Below, one piece after another: positions 30,519 to 39,985 of a stretch of DNA of 41,678 nucleotides (positions are counted from its first letter, which is position 1; every line of letters begins with the position of its first letter). The DNA comes from Candidatus Hydrogenedentota bacterium (GTDB taxonomy: Bacteria; Hydrogenedentota; Hydrogenedentia; Hydrogenedentales; CAITNO01). The stretch lies in the NCBI GenBank assembly GCA_012730105.1, contig JAAYBJ010000223.1, positions 1-41,678 of the forward strand, given 5' to 3'. A model generated the notes under the pieces. That model was given only the letters and a program-made list of their open reading frames with translations. It did no database searches and had not been told where the DNA came from. A program made the position numbers and the translations under genes.

Positions 30519-32078
30519 CTATTTGGCGATTTCGACCGCCCGTGTTTCCCGCACCACGGTAACACGGATCTGTCCGGGATAGGTCATCTCCGTTTCCACC
30601 TTGCGGGCAAGGTCGCGAGACAGCTGTGCCGCCTCGGCGTCATTGACCTTGTCCGGCTGCACCACCACGCGCACCTCCCGGCCCGCCTGGATGGCATAGG
30701 ATTTTTCGACACCTGGGAAACCGTTCACCAGGTCTTCCAGCTGTTCCAATCGCTTGATGTAATTCTGGAGCATTTCACTGCGCGCGCCGGGACGGGCCGC
30801 GCTCATGGCGTCCGCCGCCTGGACCAGCACAGCGTTGATGCTGTTCATTGGCATTTCGGCGTGATGGGCGCCGATGCCGTTGGCAACGTTTTCATTTTCC
30901 CCGTAGCGGCGGCTGATATCGTGGCCGAGGACCGCGTGGGATCCCTCCACCTCATGGGTAAGGGCCTTGCCGATATCGTGGATCAGGCCCGCGCGTTTCG
31001 CCTCCTGGATATTGACGCCCAGCTCGGCGGCCATGATGCCGGCGAGATGGCACACTTCCAAGGAATGGCGCAACACATTCTGTCCGTAGGAGGTGCGGAA
31101 ACTAAGGCGGCCGAGCAGCTTTACCAGTTCGGGATGCAGTCCGTGCACATCCGCCTCCAGGCAGGCCTGTTCGCCGCGCTCCTTGATGGAGGCGGCCATC
31201 TCCTGGCCCACCTTTTCCACCATCTCTTCGATGCGCGCGGGATGGATACGCCCGTCTTCGATCAACCGTTCCAGGGTGATGCGCGCCGTTTCGCGGCGCA
31301 CCGGGTCAAAACCGGACAGCACCACCGCTTCCGGCGTGTCGTCGATAATGACGTTGATGCCCGTGGCGCTTTCCAGAGCGCGAATATTGCGGCCTTCACG
31401 GCCGATGATGCGTCCCTTCATTTCATCATTCGGCAGGGGCACTACCGACACGGTGCTTTCCACAACGTGATCCGCTGCGCAACGCTGCAGGGCTTCGCCT
31501 ATGATCCAGCGCGCTTTTTTCTCCGCGTTTTCGCGCAGCTCGTCTTCAACACGCTTGAGTTCCATGGCGCAATCCCGCTTGACTTCCGTTTCAAGACGGG
31601 TGAACAGTTCTTTCCTGGCGGCGTCGGCTGTCATGCCCGCAATGCCCTCCAGTTTGGAAATCTGCTCTTTTATCGCGGCGTTCAGCTTGGTGCGCTCTTT
31701 CTCATTTTCTTTTTCCCGCTCAACCAGCTGCCGTTCCTGGGCATTGAGCGTGGCCGCGGTTTTGTCGAGTGACTGCGCGCGGTTATCAAGACCCTGTTCC
31801 TTCGAGGCGAGCCGTTTTTCGATGCCGGCGATTTCCTTGCGGAGTTCGCGCCCTTCGTCTTCCAATTTGGCGCGCAGGTTGATTTCGAGTTCTTTGAGCG
31901 CGGTTTTGCCATCCCTGATGTGCGCGGCGGCGTCCCGCTCAGCGTCGGAAAGCAACTGGGCCGCTTCACGGCGGGCGCTGCTCAGATAGCCGCCGGCGCG
32001 TATTCGGGTGTAGATAAAAGAAGCGAACACCCCCAGTAGAAGGCCAACAATCAAACCTATCGGTAAATAAAGTACCAT
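30519..32078 (-). CDS. rny: Ribonuclease Y
   Basis: RNase Y is a membrane-anchored endoribonuclease that starts mRNA decay. The 519-residue protein has an N-terminal membrane helix ([19 protein letters not shown]), a long coiled coil from about residue 30 to 190, a KH domain ([19 protein letters not shown]) and an HD domain ([29 protein letters not shown], the metal-binding HD). The C-terminal [17 protein letters not shown] block is also typical. The start ATG 32076-32078 has GGGAGG exactly 6 nt upstream; a TTG two codons earlier is unlikely. A 250-nt leader with a long-range stem precedes it. Confidence 0.95.
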   Translation of the reverse strand: MVLYLPIGLIVGLLLGVFASFIYTRIRAGGYLSSARREAAQLLSDAERDAAAHIRDGKTALKELEINLRAKLEDEGRELRKEIAGIEKRLASKEQGLDNRAQSLDKTAATLNAQERQLVEREKENEKERTKLNAAIKEQISKLEGIAGMTADAARKELFTRLETEVKRDCAMELKRVEDELRENAEKKARWIIGEALQRCAADHVVESTVSVVPLPNDEMKGRIIGREGRNIRALESATGINVIIDDTPEAVVLSGFDPVRRETARITLERLIEDGRIHPARIEEMVEKVGQEMAASIKERGEQACLEADVHGLHPELVKLLGRLSFRTSYGQNVLRHSLEVCHLAGIMAAELGVNIQEAKRAGLIHDIGKALTHEVEGSHAVLGHDISRRYGENENVANGIGAHHAEMPMNSINAVLVQAADAMSAARPGARSEMLQNYIKRLEQLEDLVNGFPGVEKSYAIQAGREVRVVVQPDKVNDAEAAQLSRDLARKVETEMTYPGQIRVTVVRETRAVEIAK

Positions 32079-32121
32079 ACACAACCTCCCTACCCATTAA
32101 AGGGATTCAAAATTCTCCTGT

Positions 32122-32315
32122 CACAAATGACGGCAGGGAGGTATGAAAAGGAAAACCCCTACGAAACACAACGCATTACCGCGCAATCACCTATTTGGGG
32201 TCGTACAGCAGCATGGTTGGAATGTGGGGCTATCTTATGGAAACCGCAGGGCCGCGGCGTCTCTATTCTATTTGCAAAGAGCGGCTTTGCCATTCATACA
32301 TCCTGTCGTCACAAC
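32122..32315 (-). ncRNA. Candidate 6S-like RNA or structured leader upstream of rny
   Basis: Bases 32129-32147 (GACGGCAGGGAGGTATGAA) are the near-perfect reverse complement of 32293-32310 (TTCATACATCCTGTCGTC), making a closing stem of about 17 bp around 145 nt. The total span of about 180 nt is close to 6S RNA length. On the minus strand two hairpins follow (GCAAAG-CTTTGC; CCGC-GCGG) and then a long, partly paired region. A strong minus-strand promoter begins transcription about 19 nt upstream. In other bacteria 6S RNA is often near zapA or rny. I cannot confirm the conserved bubble, so an autoregulatory rny leader is the main alternative. Confidence 0.4.
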
Positions 32316-32335
32316 ACAAATCTCAAGATGCCGTT

Positions 32336-32365
32336 AGTATATCCGAATAAACCCTGTCCTGTCAA
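32336..32365 (-). promoter_or_regulatory. Predicted promoter of rny and/or the 6S-like RNA
   Basis: On the minus strand TTGACA (32360-32365), an 18-bp spacer and TATACT (32336-32341). The start near 32329 lies just before the long-range stem. Confidence 0.75.
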
Positions 32366-32951
32366 TATTTTATTTAGTCTTGTTCAGGCACGAATCTTCA
32401 ATAAATTTAAAGAAATCTACTATAATCTCCCTGCAGCAGGGCAGGCGTAACATGCTTCGCATTATGGGGACACCCCTTAAGGGAGCATATCCAGCCCATG
32501 CGCTTTGCACGCGCGGCGCATTCTTGCGCTCTCACAATCTTGCCTGAAAATAAATCCGGCGGAAAATAAGAGTCGGATAGAATTGTGTTGGGGTTGTCAC
32601 AAACCATTACACAGGAGGTTAATGGATGTAACGCACTGCAAAGTCACATGTTGTTCATGCTTTTTCATGCCGGGTTTACCAACAAAATCGCACCCTGACA
32701 GTTCACAGTCGGCATACTGAAGCGCGAACAACTACCTGGTCTTCATCATTCTGCGGAGGAGGCTTCGTCTCACAAGGCCATGTCCCTGTTATTACGGGGC
32801 GTGAGGCCGATGTCACATGCGTCCGGCATGGCACCCCCCCGCTGCTCACTGTTTTGAACCGCAGGCGAATGACCTGTACAATACAGCCCGATGCGGGAAC
32901 CCCGTTAAATTTACATACCTACCCCTACTTGGTAAGCGGTTGTTATTTTCT
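32366..32951. other. Intergenic region before the Gfo/Idh gene
   Basis: A TATAAT (32421-32426) on the plus strand lacks a good -35. Small hairpins occur around 32440-32540, with CAGGC/GCCTG (32442-32446 and 32542-32546) possibly closing them. A hairpin GGCC...GGCC with an inner CCC/GGG lies near 32777-32809. No tRNA, riboswitch or long ORF was recognised. The possible small ORF at 32622 is listed separately. Confidence 0.4.
32622..32720 (+). CDS. Possible Cys-rich 32-residue small ORF
   Basis: AGGAGG lies 3 nt before an ATG that opens a 32-codon frame starting MDVTHCKVTCCSCFFMPG, with a polar tail. Four Cys occur in the first 13 residues (CxxxCCxC). The spacing from AGGAGG to ATG is short and no promoter is evident. 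It could be a metal-binding peptide, a leader, or chance. Confidence 0.25.
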   Translation: MDVTHCKVTCCSCFFMPGLPTKSHPDSSQSAY

Positions 32952-33905
32952 ATGAGCAAAAAAAGAATCGGTGTTATAGGCGCAGGCCACCTCGGTTATC
33001 ATCACGCACGCCTTTATCGGAACATGGTCGGTGTTGAACTCGCAGGGGTGGCGGACATTTCGGCGGCAGCACGCGACCGCATAGCCCGGGACTTTGAGGT
33101 TCCGGTCTACGAGGATAGTCGGGCATTGCTGGCGGCGGGTCTGGACGCGGTATCCGTGGTGACACCGACAGGCACCCACGCGGAAATCACGCTGGCCGTC
33201 TTGGAAGCCGGAATTCACGTACTGGTGGAAAAACCGATGGCCGCCACTGTGGAAGAGTCGCGCGCCATGGTCGATACCGCGTGCCGGATGGGCGTCCTGC
33301 TGCAGGTCGGCCACGTTGAACGCTTTAACGGCGCCGTCAAGGCCCTGTTCGAGTCCGGCATCACCCCCAGGTTCATCGAATGTCACCGGCTGAGTCCGTT
33401 TTCCGGGCGGGGCGGCGATGTGAGCGTTGTTCTCGACCTGATGATTCACGACCTCGACATTGTGCTTAAAATGACCGGGACAGACCTTGTTCAGGTGGAC
33501 GCGGTGGGTGTGCCGATTTTTTCCGACCAGGAGGATATCGCGAATGCGCGCCTGCGTTTCGCATCCGGATGCGTTGCAAATCTAACGAGCAGCCGTGCCT
33601 CCATGGAATCAATGCGCAAAATACGCATCTTTGACCCCGAGGCCTATATATCAACGGACTACAGCGCCCAGCAGGTGCTGGTGTATCGCAGGAAGCCGGG
33701 CCCGCCGCCTGCTGGTGGCAATTTCATGGACCAGATTACCGTAACGGCCTTGCCTGTGTGCAAGGATGAGCCCCTGAAACTGGAGTTGGAAGCCTTTGTC
33801 AATTCAGTCGGCTCCAATCATCCGCCCTTTGTGTCCGGAGAGGACGGATTGCGGGTACTGGAAGTCGCCTGGCGCATCCTCGAGGCGATTCGGGGGCAGT
33901 CATGA
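32952..33905 (+). CDS. Gfo/Idh/MocA-family oxidoreductase beside lpxB
   Basis: The 317-residue protein (ATG 32952-32954) has the NAD(P) loop IGVIGAGHLGYHHARLY, the signature VLVEKPMA with catalytic Lys near residue 92-97, and VLDLMIHDLDIVL containing the typical HD of the second domain. The frame is open 45 codons upstream, but homology to the fold begins at this ATG. It ends with ATGA overlap onto lpxB, so the two are coupled. Family members in this position could act on UDP-sugars in lipid A or O-antigen synthesis (GnnA, for example, oxidises UDP-GlcNAc), but the substrate is inferred only from the neighbour. Confidence 0.88.
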   Translation: MSKKRIGVIGAGHLGYHHARLYRNMVGVELAGVADISAAARDRIARDFEVPVYEDSRALLAAGLDAVSVVTPTGTHAEITLAVLEAGIHVLVEKPMAATVEESRAMVDTACRMGVLLQVGHVERFNGAVKALFESGITPRFIECHRLSPFSGRGGDVSVVLDLMIHDLDIVLKMTGTDLVQVDAVGVPIFSDQEDIANARLRFASGCVANLTSSRASMESMRKIRIFDPEAYISTDYSAQQVLVYRRKPGPPPAGGNFMDQITVTALPVCKDEPLKLELEAFVNSVGSNHPPFVSGEDGLRVLEVAWRILEAIRGQS

Positions 33906-35014
33906 AACATGTATTCTTGATAGCGGGAGAGCCCTCCGGGGACATGCACGGGGCGCACCTGGTAGAGGCGCTGTGTGCCGCAGACCCGGACTTGCGCTGT
34001 TCAGGCCTTGGCGGTCGGCGCATGGAGCAGGCGGGCATGGAACTTCACTACGATCTCGCGGCCGACGCGGTCATGGGCTTTGTCGAGGTGCTGCGCAAGG
34101 CGTTGCCGTTGCGTCGTCTTTTCCTGGACACGCTGGCCCGAGTGCGCCGCGAGCGGCCCGACTGTGTTGTGCTTATCGACTATCCGGGGTTCAATCTTCG
34201 CTTCGCGAAGGCTGTGCATGCGTTTGGCATACCGGTGGTTTACTACATAAGCCCGCAGGTCTGGGCGTGGAAACGCAAGCGCCTGGACACGCTGGCCCGC
34301 GTGGTCAGCCGGATGCTGGTCATATTACCATTTGAGGAAGATCTGTACCGCGACAAAGGGGTATATTGTGTTTATGTGGGCAATCCGCTACTGGATGAGG
34401 TTGCGTCCAGCCGTGGATCGCACCCCGATGAAGAGGACCGCCTGGTAGTCGGCCTGCTGCCAGGCAGTCGGCCCCAGGAAATTGAACGTATCGCGCCGGT
34501 CATGGCCGAAACAGGCGCCGTCTTGCTGGAAAGCTACCCCGGATTACGGTTTTTGACCCCCTGTTTGAATGAGGAGCGGGGGGCGCAGATACGGTCTGCC
34601 ATGGGGGGGCTTCCGGTGGAAATTCTGGTGGGTGGCATGCACGAGGTGTTAGGGCGGGCGCGCTGCTGCTTGGTGGCCTCGGGAACCGCCACCCTGGAAA
34701 CGGCTTTGTTTGAGGTGCCCATGTGCATCGTCTACCGCGTCAACGCCCTGAGTTACTGGCTGGCGCGGCTCCTGGTGCGCATCCGGTTTATCGGGCTGGT
34801 CAATATCTTGTTGAACCGGGAAGTCGTTCCTGAATTGATACAACACGATGCCGTCGCGGCCAAAATCGTTCCCGTAATGCGGGAATTGATCGAAGACACG
34901 GAGACGCGCCGTCTGATGCTGCTCAACCTTCAGGAGGTCAAACGGCGCCTTGGGCCACCGGGCGCGTCCGAGCGCGCCGCGGCGGAGATTCTCGACCTCA
35001 TCAACGGCCACTGA
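33902..35014 (+). CDS. lpxB: Lipid-A-disaccharide synthase
   Basis: LpxB joins UDP-2,3-diacylglucosamine and lipid X to form the lipid A disaccharide at the inner membrane. The 370-residue protein has family blocks VFLIAGEPSGDMHGAHL near residue 4-20, MGFVEVLRKALPLRR, DYPGFNLRFAK, YYISPQVWAWKRKR, FVGNPLLDE-like VYVGNPLLDE, LLPGSRPQEIERI and a C-terminal SGTATLETALFEVPMCIVYR. All match a normal LpxB. Its start overlaps the upstream oxidoreductase stop. Presence of lpxB shows the organism makes lipid A. Confidence 0.96.
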   Translation: MKHVFLIAGEPSGDMHGAHLVEALCAADPDLRCSGLGGRRMEQAGMELHYDLAADAVMGFVEVLRKALPLRRLFLDTLARVRRERPDCVVLIDYPGFNLRFAKAVHAFGIPVVYYISPQVWAWKRKRLDTLARVVSRMLVILPFEEDLYRDKGVYCVYVGNPLLDEVASSRGSHPDEEDRLVVGLLPGSRPQEIERIAPVMAETGAVLLESYPGLRFLTPCLNEERGAQIRSAMGGLPVEILVGGMHEVLGRARCCLVASGTATLETALFEVPMCIVYRVNALSYWLARLLVRIRFIGLVNILLNREVVPELIQHDAVAAKIVPVMRELIEDTETRRLMLLNLQEVKRRLGPPGASERAAAEILDLINGH

Positions 35015-35052
35015 AACGTCTCGCACCTCTATTTTCCTATATCCTCCGTTTC

Positions 35053-35061
35053 TGGTATACT
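35053..35061 (+). promoter_or_regulatory. Extended -10 promoter candidate of greA
   Basis: TGGTATACT at 35053-35061 is an extended -10 (TGn before TATACT). The -35 match is weak. Transcription would start near 35068, about 110 nt before the greA ATG. Confidence 0.5.
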
Positions 35062-35178
35062 CTGCCTCAATTCACGGGAAACGTGGGCACCAAAGTGCTA
35101 TGAGGCGCCGTAACCCGCAGGCCCCGGACCTTTCCCCGGGTATTCCTGTTCTTGAAAAGGTCTTATCCCAAAAAGAAT

Positions 35179-35655
35179 ATGAAACAAGATACACTCTACA
35201 TAACAGCCGAAGGGCTGGAAAAGATGAAAGCGGATCTGGCCGCTTTGCGTCAACGACGCATTGTTGTCGCGACGGCCATTGAGCATGCCCGCAGCCTGGG
35301 TGACTTAAGCGAAAATGCGGAGTACCATTCCGCCAAAGAGGAACAGGCGCTTGTTCACGCGAAAATCCACGACCTGGAAGATAAAATAGCCCGCGCGGTG
35401 GTCCTGGACAACCAGGAACGCGACACCAGTAAGGCCTTTCTGGGTGCCACGGTGCGCGCCATGAACCTGAATCTAAACAGCGAAACCACGTTCATGCTGG
35501 TCGGTCAGGCCGAAGCGGATATCATGCTCGGCAAGATATCCATCCAATCACCGGTGGGGAAATCTCTGCTCGGCAGGGCCGTGGGCGAAGAAGTGTCCGC
35601 GCAAACCCCCGCGGGCCCCATGAAGTTTAAACTGCTCGAAATCAACTACGAATGA
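35179..35655 (+). CDS. greA: Transcription elongation factor GreA
   Basis: GreA reactivates backtracked RNA polymerase by stimulating transcript cleavage through its coiled-coil tip. The 158-residue protein has the N-terminal coiled coil with the tip acidic pair in GDLSENAEYHSAKEEQ and an FKBP-like C-terminal domain (SPVGKSLLGRAVGEEVSAQTPAGPMKFKLLEI). ATG 35179 gives the standard N-terminus (MKQDTLYITAEGLEKM); a TTG at 35152 would add nine residues, and the ribosome site is not strong for either. It lies between lpxB and carB. Confidence 0.95.
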   Translation: MKQDTLYITAEGLEKMKADLAALRQRRIVVATAIEHARSLGDLSENAEYHSAKEEQALVHAKIHDLEDKIARAVVLDNQERDTSKAFLGATVRAMNLNLNSETTFMLVGQAEADIMLGKISIQSPVGKSLLGRAVGEEVSAQTPAGPMKFKLLEINYE

Positions 35656-35794
35656 CACGAGATTTTCTGCCGGGTCGTGCGTCGAAATCATACTCCGAAG
35701 TGCACGGGTAGTGGAGTCCGGCGGATCGCAGTAAGGCGGCCGGCTTCGTTCCTGTGCCGCCGTCCAGGTTTTCATAACGGAAACGGAACTTATC

Positions 35795-38700
35795 ATGCCC
35801 AAACGTACGGACATCAGAAAAATAATGCTTATCGGCAGCGGACCCATCGTTATCGGGCAAGCCTGCGAATTCGACTACAGCGGCACCCAGGCCTGCAAGG
35901 CTCTCCGCGAAGAGGGCTATACCGTGGTGCTGGTCAACAGCAACCCGGCGACCATCATGACGGACCCGGAAACGGCGGACAGGGTCTATGTGGAACCGCT
36001 GACCGTGGATTTCCTGGAACGGGTCATTGACCGGGAGCGCCCCGACGCCCTGCTGCCGACCGTGGGCGGGCAGACCGGACTGAACCTTGCCGTGGCGCTC
36101 GCGGAACAGGGCGTGCTGCACAAGTACAACTGCGAACTGATCGGAGCCAAGCTCGGCGCCATCAAGAAGGCGGAAGACCGCGGCCTGTTCAAGGAGGCCA
36201 TGGAGCGGATCGGGCTGGATCTTCCACGCAGCCAGGTGGTGCATTCCGTCGAAGAGGCGCGCACCTTCGGCGAGTCGGTTAACTATGCGGCGGTCATACG
36301 GCCCGCCTTTACCCTGGGCGGTTCAGGCGCCGGCCTGTCCTTCAACAAGGACGAATACGAACGCGCTGTGGCTTACGGGCTGGACGCCAGTCCCGTGACC
36401 GAAGTCCTGATCGAGGAATCCGTCATCGGCTGGAAAGAATATGAACTGGAAGTCATGCGTGACCTCAATGACAATGTGGTCATCATCTGCTCCATAGAAA
36501 ACCTTGATCCCATGGGGGTACATACGGGCGACAGCATCACGGTGGCCCCTGCGCAGACGCTCACGGATAAGGAATACCAGGTCATGCGCGACGCGTCAGT
36601 GGCGATCATGCGCGAGATCGGCGTGGATACCGGCGGGTCAAACGTGCAATTCGCCGTGTGCCCCGAAACGGGCCGCATGGTGGTTATTGAAATGAACCCG
36701 CGCGTTTCGCGCAGTTCCGCGCTGGCCTCGAAGGCGACCGGGTTCCCGATTGCCAAGATCGCCGCGAAACTTGCCGTCGGCTATTCCCTGGATGAAATCC
36801 GCAACGATATCACCCGGGAAACCCCGGCGTCCTTTGAGCCCAGCATCGACTATGTTGTGACCAAGATCCCGCGCTGGGCTTTCGAGAAGTTTCCCGGCGC
36901 GCAGGATACTCTTACCGTCCAGATGAAGAGCGTCGGCGAGACCATGAGCATCGGGCGCACCTTCAAGGAGTCGGTGCAGAAAGCAATCCGGGGCCTTGAA
37001 ATCGGGCGTTTCGGCCTGGGCTGCGACGGGAAGGACAAGGTGGAAAGCGCCCAGACCTTGGCCGCGCTGCTTGACCTGATGAAAACGCCCACGCCCAAGC
37101 GCATTTTCCAGGTGACCGAGGCCCTGCGCAAGGGCGCATCGGTCCAGGATATTCATACAGCCACGGGATACGACCCCTGGTTTATCCGTCAAATGCTTGA
37201 AATCGTTCAGGAAGAAGAGGGCTTACGTGGCAATCCACCTGCGGATGCGCAGGGGCTGCGGCGCGCCAAACAACTGGGCTTCAGTGATGTACAGCTGGCC
37301 GTGCTTTGGAATAAGACTGAAGACGAGGTGCGCGCGCTGCGCCTTGCCCGGGGGGTAACCCCGGGTTACCGCCTGGTGGATACCTGCGCGGCGGAGTTTG
37401 AGGCCTACACCCCCTATTACTACTCCTCCTACGATGGGGAGGACGAGGTGAAACTCAGCGACAAGGAGCGTATTATCATCCTGGGCGGCGGTCCCAACCG
37501 TATCGGCCAGGGCATCGAGTTCGACTACTGTTGCGTGCACGCGGCCTTTGCGCTCAAGGCCGACGGCTATGAAACCATCATGGTCAACTGCAACCCGGAA
37601 ACCGTTTCCACCGACTACGATACCTCGGACAGTCTTTTTTTCGAACCGGTCACCTTCGAAGACGTGATGAACATTATCGACCGGGTCAAGCCGAAGGGGG
37701 TTATCGTGCAGTTTGGCGGCCAGACCCCGCTGAACCTCGCGGAACGCCTGGAGGCCGCGGGCGCCCCCATCATAGGCACCTCGCCGGACCGGATCGCGTG
37801 CGCCGAAGACCGGGAGCGTTTCCGCGCCGTGGTGGAGGACCTGAAACTGCTGCAGCCGGACAATGACGTGGCGGTAACCTTTGAAGAAGCGGAAGCGATC
37901 GCGGAGCGTATTGGGTATCCCGTTGTGGTGCGGCCCTCTTTTGTGCTGGGCGGACGGGCCATGGAAATCGTCTACGATCGCGGCTCCCTGCAGCGATATA
38001 TGGCGAGCGCCGTGGAGGCCTCCCCGGAACGCCCCATTCTCATCGACAAATTCCTTGAGGCGGCCATTGAAATGGACGTGGACGCCATCAGCGACGGTGA
38101 TACGGTGGTTGTGGCGGGTATCATGCAGCACATCGAAGAAGCCGGGGTCCATTCCGGCGACAGCGCGTGCATTCTGCCTCCCTACGACCTGCCCGAGACC
38201 CTGATCGAGGAAATCCGTCAGCAGACCCGGGCGCTGGCGAAGGCCCTGCATGTGGTGGGGCTGATGAACATTCAGTATGCCGTGCGCGAAAACAAAATCT
38301 ACCTGCTCGAAGTCAATCCACGCGCATCGAGGACCATTCCCTTCGTCAGCAAGGCCATCGGCGTGCCCCTCGCCAAAATGGCGGCGCGGGTCATGGCGGG
38401 AAAGACCTTGAAGGAACTGGGGTTTGCGCAGGATCCCGTCCCCACCTGCGTTTCCGCCAAGGAAGTGGTGCTACCCTTCATAAAGTTTCCGGGCGTGGAC
38501 ATTCTGCTCGGACCGGAGATGCGTAGCACGGGAGAGGTCATGGGTATGGATACGGACATGGGGCTTGCCTTTGCCAAAAGCCAGTTGGCGGCCGGAAACA
38601 GGCTGCCCATGAAGGGCAAGGTCTTCCTCAGTGTGAATGATCGCGACAAGGACAAGATGGCGGATGTCGCGCAGGCCCTGCACCGGCTTGGATTCCTGTT

Positions 38701-39013
38701 CGTAGCCACCCGTGGCACGGCGGCGCGCCTGCGCGCGCTGGACATCCCTGTGGAGGAAATTCACAAAGTCGGCGAAGGCCGCCCGAATATAGTCGACCTC
38801 ATCATCAACGGCGACATCGCGTGGATTATCAACACGCCCCTGGGCATGAATACCAAGGAAGACGAGCGCGCCATCCGACGTACCGCGCTGGAAAGAAACC
38901 TGCCCACGATGACTACCCTGGCCGCGGCCCGTGCCGGCATTGCGGCGATTGAGCGCATGCGGGTGAGTGATCCAAAACTGCTTTCCCTGCAGGAATATCA
39001 CGCCTCCCTCTGA
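35795..39013 (+). CDS. carB: Carbamoyl phosphate synthase large subunit
   Basis: CarB makes carbamoyl phosphate from ammonia (from CarA), bicarbonate and two ATP for arginine and pyrimidines. The 1072-residue protein has the two ATP-grasp halves, each with the conserved start ([42 protein letters not shown]), [20 protein letters not shown], the nucleotide-binding [11 protein letters not shown] and [12 protein letters not shown], and [32 protein letters not shown]. The C-terminal MGS-like allosteric domain follows ([11 protein letters not shown]...). The length is the family norm. CarA is not in this window. Confidence 0.97.
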   Translation: MPKRTDIRKIMLIGSGPIVIGQACEFDYSGTQACKALREEGYTVVLVNSNPATIMTDPETADRVYVEPLTVDFLERVIDRERPDALLPTVGGQTGLNLAVALAEQGVLHKYNCELIGAKLGAIKKAEDRGLFKEAMERIGLDLPRSQVVHSVEEARTFGESVNYAAVIRPAFTLGGSGAGLSFNKDEYERAVAYGLDASPVTEVLIEESVIGWKEYELEVMRDLNDNVVIICSIENLDPMGVHTGDSITVAPAQTLTDKEYQVMRDASVAIMREIGVDTGGSNVQFAVCPETGRMVVIEMNPRVSRSSALASKATGFPIAKIAAKLAVGYSLDEIRNDITRETPASFEPSIDYVVTKIPRWAFEKFPGAQDTLTVQMKSVGETMSIGRTFKESVQKAIRGLEIGRFGLGCDGKDKVESAQTLAALLDLMKTPTPKRIFQVTEALRKGASVQDIHTATGYDPWFIRQMLEIVQEEEGLRGNPPADAQGLRRAKQLGFSDVQLAVLWNKTEDEVRALRLARGVTPGYRLVDTCAAEFEAYTPYYYSSYDGEDEVKLSDKERIIILGGGPNRIGQGIEFDYCCVHAAFALKADGYETIMVNCNPETVSTDYDTSDSLFFEPVTFEDVMNIIDRVKPKGVIVQFGGQTPLNLAERLEAAGAPIIGTSPDRIACAEDRERFRAVVEDLKLLQPDNDVAVTFEEAEAIAERIGYPVVVRPSFVLGGRAMEIVYDRGSLQRYMASAVEASPERPILIDKFLEAAIEMDVDAISDGDTVVVAGIMQHIEEAGVHSGDSACILPPYDLPETLIEEIRQQTRALAKALHVVGLMNIQYAVRENKIYLLEVNPRASRTIPFVSKAIGVPLAKMAARVMAGKTLKELGFAQDPVPTCVSAKEVVLPFIKFPGVDILLGPEMRSTGEVMGMDTDMGLAFAKSQLAAGNRLPMKGKVFLSVNDRDKDKMADVAQALHRLGFLFVATRGTAARLRALDIPVEEIHKVGEGRPNIVDLIINGDIAWIINTPLGMNTKEDERAIRRTALERNLPTMTTLAAARAGIAAIERMRVSDPKLLSLQEYHASL

Positions 39014-39071
39014 GGTGTTTATCCCTTGGCAGCCGGGCCTCCCGCATGTAGAGGGCATTGCGGTCCGCGAA

Positions 39072-39827
39072 TCAGTTTTTTTCCGGCATTTCAAATTTGC
39101 ATAACACGGGCATGTGATCCGAAAACTTGACGGGGCAGACCTTGAAGTTGTGCATCTTGATTTCCGGACTATGCAGGATAAAATCCAATTGCCGGGAGGG
39201 CGTAATGCTCGGGAAGGTGGGCAGGCCCTTCTGGTTGGCATTGACGAGGTTGGTGGCCGCCATGAACAGTTCCAGCTCGTAATCCCCCCAAAAGGCGTTG
39301 AAATCGCCCGCCACAATTTTGGGTTTTTTCACGGAGGCGAAGAGGCGGTGCAGGTCGCCCAGTTGGCGTTGCCTGTGGCGGAACTTCAGGGACAGGTGGA
39401 CCAGGAAAATAACAAAGGTGTCGAACTCCAGTTCGATGACCAGTTTTTTAATGCCGGTTTTGAAGAAATGAAAGTGGCGCGCCATGATGGCCTGATTGGT
39501 GATAAAGGCGTTCCCCTGGCTTTTCAGCACGGGCATGCGTCGGACCATTGATTCTTCGCCGTACTTGCTTTCGTAGACATGGCTATACCCGAGTTCCTGG
39601 GCAATCCACTTGGCTTGGTTGGTGCGCCCGGATCTGTAGGAACCTTCGTCTACCTCGACAAGCCCGATAATGTCCGGGTGTTCCTGCTTGATAAAACGGA
39701 CGATACGTTCCGTGTTTTTCAAACTGGGAAGGAAATATCCGGTAAACGGCAGCGGCAGGTGGTATCCCACGCCGGCACCGGTTCCATAACGGATATTATA
39801 TAGAAGGAATTTGACCTCTTTGGCCAT
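39072..39827 (-). CDS. Endonuclease/exonuclease/phosphatase (EEP) family protein
   Basis: The 251-residue protein carries EEP-fold motifs in order: VKFLLYNIRYG (Asn of the metal site), DIIGLVEVDEG (metal-binding Glu), VHLSLKFRHRQRQLG (catalytic His), IVAGDFNAFWGD (Asp-Asn), RQLDFILHS and KFSDHMPVL (final Asp-His). The family includes DNases, phospholipid phosphodiesterases and others; the sequence cannot settle which. No signal peptide is visible, so it is probably cytoplasmic. It is convergent with carB, downstream of and in the same direction as the porin, and separated from it by a terminator. Confidence 0.85.
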   Translation of the reverse strand: MAKEVKFLLYNIRYGTGAGVGYHLPLPFTGYFLPSLKNTERIVRFIKQEHPDIIGLVEVDEGSYRSGRTNQAKWIAQELGYSHVYESKYGEESMVRRMPVLKSQGNAFITNQAIMARHFHFFKTGIKKLVIELEFDTFVIFLVHLSLKFRHRQRQLGDLHRLFASVKKPKIVAGDFNAFWGDYELELFMAATNLVNANQKGLPTFPSITPSRQLDFILHSPEIKMHNFKVCPVKFSDHMPVLCKFEMPEKN

Positions 39828-39916
39828 GTCCTGAATCTGCTCTGGTTACGACTGTCCGCATAGTGTTCTTTGTAGTATAACGACAGCAATACGCAAGAGG
39901 ATACAAAAAAAAGAAT

Positions 39917-39948
39917 AATCCCCGCAACAGCGGACTGTTGCGGGGATT
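39917..39948. terminator. Terminator between porin and EEP gene
   Basis: AATCCCCGCAACAG and CTGTTGCGGGGATT form a perfect 14-bp stem with a CGGA loop. In the minus direction it is followed by ATTCTTTTTTTT, and in the plus direction by a short TTTTGTT. It mainly ends the porin transcript. Confidence 0.92.
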
Positions 39949-39985
39949 TTGTTCATCTGTCACTTAGGACGGTGATACCGGTTCC

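Noticed and set aside
32407-32607. 66-codon minus-strand open frame upstream of the rny promoter, considered as zapA
   Set aside because: No ZapA-like helix pattern and no ribosome site.
32366-32951. Riboswitch or tRNA in the gap before the Gfo/Idh gene
   Set aside because: No conserved riboswitch cores or T-arm/anticodon-loop pattern could be recognised by eye on either strand.
37223-38251. 342-codon minus-strand open frame inside carB
   Set aside because: Antisense to conserved ATP-grasp blocks.
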